NCBI GenBank assembly: GCA_902782625.1
Contig: CACZNZ010000213.1
Span: 1 to 6,348 of the forward strand
Direction: 5' to 3'
From: an uncultured Lachnospiraceae bacterium
Lineage (GTDB): Bacteria > Bacillota > Clostridia > Lachnospirales > Lachnospiraceae
Length of the DNA stretch: 6,348 nt
Positions 6,265 through 6,348 of the stretch are shown piece after piece. The notes under the pieces were generated by a model. It saw only the letters and a program-made list of their open reading frames with translations, was not told where the DNA came from and did not search any database. The first letter of the stretch is position 1; the number at the start of each line of letters is the position of its first letter. A program made the translations under genes and the position numbers.

Positions 6265-6348
6265 CTATAAATCCACAACAATATCAGAAACTGCCACCAG
6301 TACAGCTTCACCGCTTATCGCAATCCTGCCGTTTCCAAGCATCTCACA
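6265..6348 (-). CDS. Possible 3' end of an upstream gene, cut by the window edge
   Basis: One minus frame is open from the window edge for 27 codons and ends at a TAG (6267-6265). It reads roughly CEMLGNGRIAISGEAVLVAV then SDIVVDL, a composition that fits real protein. The other two minus frames are broken by stops. An open stretch this short often occurs by chance, and I do not recognise the family. If real, it ends 142 nt before the protease start. Confidence 0.25.
   Translation of the reverse strand, partial: CEMLGNGRIAISGEAVLVAVSDIVVDL

Noticed and set aside
6143..6348. Plus-strand frame open for 68 codons to the right edge
   Set aside because: It has no ATG start or RBS that I can see, and low-complexity Ser/Thr/Ile content; one such frame in six is not surprising.

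Overview
The window looks like chromosomal DNA from an anaerobic Gram-positive member of the Clostridia (Lachnospiraceae/Eubacteriales type). The evidence is moderate GC, strong GGAGG-type ribosome binding sites, and two large secreted proteins built from domains typical of clostridial surface proteins: a clostripain-type C11 peptidase, a DUF6273-like domain, Y-x-G Ig-like repeats, GHxW/CxxC repeats and a Lys-rich C-terminal domain. The genus cannot be fixed from this sequence.

Everything supported lies on the minus strand, so the window reads from right to left. At 6348-6265 there may be the 3' end of an upstream gene (weak). A leader of about 140 nt follows and holds a perfect 7-bp inverted repeat (6201-6220) and a strong RBS. 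The first full gene (6122-2835) encodes a 1095-residue exported clostripain-family cysteine protease. Its His188/Cys237 dyad is visible, and its tail carries two Ig-like repeats and a basic 107-residue domain. After a 31-nt gap without a terminator comes the second gene (2803-140), an 887-residue exported protein: a DUF6273-like head, a beta-rich linker, a long Cys/His repeat stalk with 21 cysteines, a short repeated hinge, and the same basic 107-residue C-terminal domain. A rho-independent terminator (127-87) closes the unit. At the left edge a third gene begins with a clear RBS (ATG at 22) and runs out of the window.

The two genes look like one operon. Their products share signal peptides and a nearly colinear C-terminal domain (79 of 107 residues identical, no gaps, net charge about +36 and +40), so they probably go to the same extracellular or cell-wall location. 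A plausible but unproven model is a surface protease and a repeat-rich surface or adhesin protein held by a common cationic module. Inside that module a 52-nt stretch differs at only one base between the genes while its flanks are clearly diverged, which suggests recent duplication or gene conversion. No RNA gene, CRISPR array or mobile element was seen.
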